DNA from: Candidatus Aenigmatarchaeota archaeon
GTDB taxonomy: Archaea > Aenigmatarchaeota > Aenigmatarchaeia > PWEA01 > JACQIF01
Direction of reading: 5' to 3'
NCBI GenBank assembly: GCA_016198635.1
Contig: JACQIF010000033.1
Location: 1 to 5,770 of the forward strand
DNA length: 5,770 nt
Shown here: positions 4,962 through 5,770 of the stretch, piece after piece
Layout: every line of letters starts with the position of its first letter
Numbering within the stretch: the first letter of the stretch is position 1
Notes under the pieces: generated by a model
Databases searched by the model: none
Told to the model about the DNA's origin: nothing
The model's input: only the letters and a program-made list of their open reading frames with translations
Made by a program: the position numbers and the translations under genes

Positions 4962-5684
4962 CTATTTTCCGAACCTCCTCTGTCTGGACGCGTACTCTTT
5001 CAGGATACTCACGAACGTGCGCTTGTCCAGTTCGGGCCACCGTTTGTCTATGAAGAATAGCTCGGCGTAAGCGGACTGCCAGAGCAAAAAGTTGGAGAGC
5101 CTCTTTTCGCCTCCGGTACGCAAAATAAGGTCAGGGTAAGGTGCGCTGCCGTTTAGGTAAAGGTAGTGCGCGAACAAACGCTCGTCTATCTCATTCGGGC
5201 GTATCGTGCCACCGCTGACGCGCTCGGCTATCGCCCGGCACGCGTCCACAATCTCCTGCTGGCCGCCGTACGCAACGCATACATTCATGAAGTGCTTGCT
5301 GTAATGCGACGTGAGGTGTTCGGCTTTCATCATTCTTTTCTGCAGCTCGCCTGGCAGCAGGTCAAGCCGCCCTATAAAGCGGAGGCGCGTCTGGGTACGG
5401 TGAACGATGTGGTCTTGAGACAGCACAGCATCCAGTTCTTCCGAAAAATACTTCAGGATCATCTGAAGCTCGCGTTTCGGCCGTGTGTTGTAGTTTTCAG
5501 CAGAGAGCACGTATGCTGTGACGTAAGGGATGCCAAGTTCGTCAGCCCATTGGAGCACGTCCCGCGCCTTTTGAATGCCTGCCTTGTGGCCGTACCACGG
5601 CTGTTTGAGCAGTTCCCGGGCGAAGCGGCGGTTGCCGTCAAGGATTATGCCCACATGTTGAGGAGTTTGCATTGACACACCCAT
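4962..5684 (-). CDS. uppS: Polyprenyl (undecaprenyl-type) diphosphate synthase, cis-prenyltransferase (240 aa)
   Basis: The enzyme extends an allylic diphosphate with isopentenyl diphosphate in cis to make the long polyprenyl diphosphate. In archaea this becomes the dolichol-type carrier for N-glycosylation and other surface glycans. All family regions are present in order: HVGIILDGNRRFA (10-22) with the catalytic Asp16, GHKAG (32-36), AYVLSAENY (57-65, the family's T-x-x-A-F-S-x-E-N-W), NVCVAYGGQQEIVDA (134-148), and the C-terminal DLILRTGGEKRLSNFLLWQ (185-203) with the diphosphate-binding Arg189, Arg195 and Ser197, then the FFIDKRWPEL end (210-219). Length is normal. The ATG at 5684 lies 29 bases from a palindromic TATA box, predicting a leader of about 3 bases; an ATG at 5672 with GGTG before it is the alternative start. 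Confidence 0.95.
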   Translation of the reverse strand: MGVSMQTPQHVGIILDGNRRFARELLKQPWYGHKAGIQKARDVLQWADELGIPYVTAYVLSAENYNTRPKRELQMILKYFSEELDAVLSQDHIVHRTQTRLRFIGRLDLLPGELQKRMMKAEHLTSHYSKHFMNVCVAYGGQQEIVDACRAIAERVSGGTIRPNEIDERLFAHYLYLNGSAPYPDLILRTGGEKRLSNFLLWQSAYAELFFIDKRWPELDKRTFVSILKEYASRQRRFGK

Positions 5685-5707
5685 ACCAGAAGCATAACTC
5701 CCCGAGA

Positions 5708-5718
5708 CTATTTAAATA
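5708..5718. promoter_or_regulatory. Palindromic TATA element between uppS and the right-edge gene
   Basis: The core TATTTAAATA reads the same on both strands. It is centred about 29 bases from the uppS ATG (leftward) and 26 bases from the GTG at 5739 (rightward). It could thus drive two divergent, essentially leaderless transcripts from one site. Confidence 0.6.
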
Positions 5719-5738
5719 CTATACCATAAATCGTTCCG

Positions 5739-5770
5739 GTGGCAGAACTGTTCCAAGACATACCTTTTTA
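5739..5770 (+). CDS. Start of a rightward gene, product unknown (cut by window edge)
   Basis: A GTG at 5739 opens a frame encoding Met-Ala-Glu-Leu-Phe-Gln-Asp-Ile-Pro-Phe up to the window end, preceded in frame by a TAA at 5727-5729. The GTG coincides with the transcription start predicted from the TATA element 26 bases upstream, and no ATG lies nearby. Ten residues are too few to assign a family. Confidence 0.45.
   Translation, partial: MAELFQDIPF

Noticed and set aside
5166..5675. Rightward 169-codon open frame
   Set aside because: Antisense to uppS, which has all its catalytic motifs on the other strand.

Overview
The window reads as a gene-dense chromosomal segment of an archaeon. The strongest evidence is a complete archaeal/eukaryotic-type PCNA sliding clamp next to a small single-OB-fold, RPA-like protein. 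Almost every gene also has an archaeal TATA box placed so that transcription would start on, or a few bases before, the start codon (leaderless or near-leaderless mRNAs). Base composition is near balanced, genes are short, and intergenic gaps are only tens of bases. A DPANN-type lineage would fit the compactness, but this is a guess; nothing here fixes the phylum.

Left part (1-2570). The window opens inside a leftward gene whose visible 23 codons match the start of a nickel superoxide dismutase precursor (sodN). A small rightward ORF of unknown function (127-318) diverges from it and meets, stop to stop, a long leftward gene for a YyaL/DUF255-type protein: an N-terminal thioredoxin-like CHWC domain followed by an alpha/alpha-barrel-like region. 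That gene is joined by a TAATG stop/start overlap to an upstream 86-residue His/Cys-rich protein of unknown function. Further upstream is a leftward two-helix membrane protein with cysteine pairs at both ends.

Middle (2572-3802). A rightward NqrB/RnfD-family multi-pass membrane protein is followed, tail to tail with a 26-base overlap, by a leftward secreted lipoprotein with a cupredoxin fold whose usual type-1 copper cysteine appears to be missing.

Right part (3803-5770). Three leftward housekeeping genes follow one another: uppS (cis-prenyltransferase for the polyprenyl sugar carrier), an OB-fold protein and pcn. Each has its own TATA box. A second gene appears to start at the right edge, diverging from uppS from a palindromic TATA element.

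The genes form two themes. The right side is replication and lipid-carrier housekeeping. The left and middle hold redox and metal proteins: Ni-SOD, a cupredoxin-like lipoprotein, an RnfD-like membrane protein, a CHWC thioredoxin-like protein and two small Cys/His-rich proteins. Whether the second group forms one functional system is inference only. No RNA genes, CRISPR arrays, insertion sequences or long repeats were seen, and no gene-free stretch exceeds about 60 bases.
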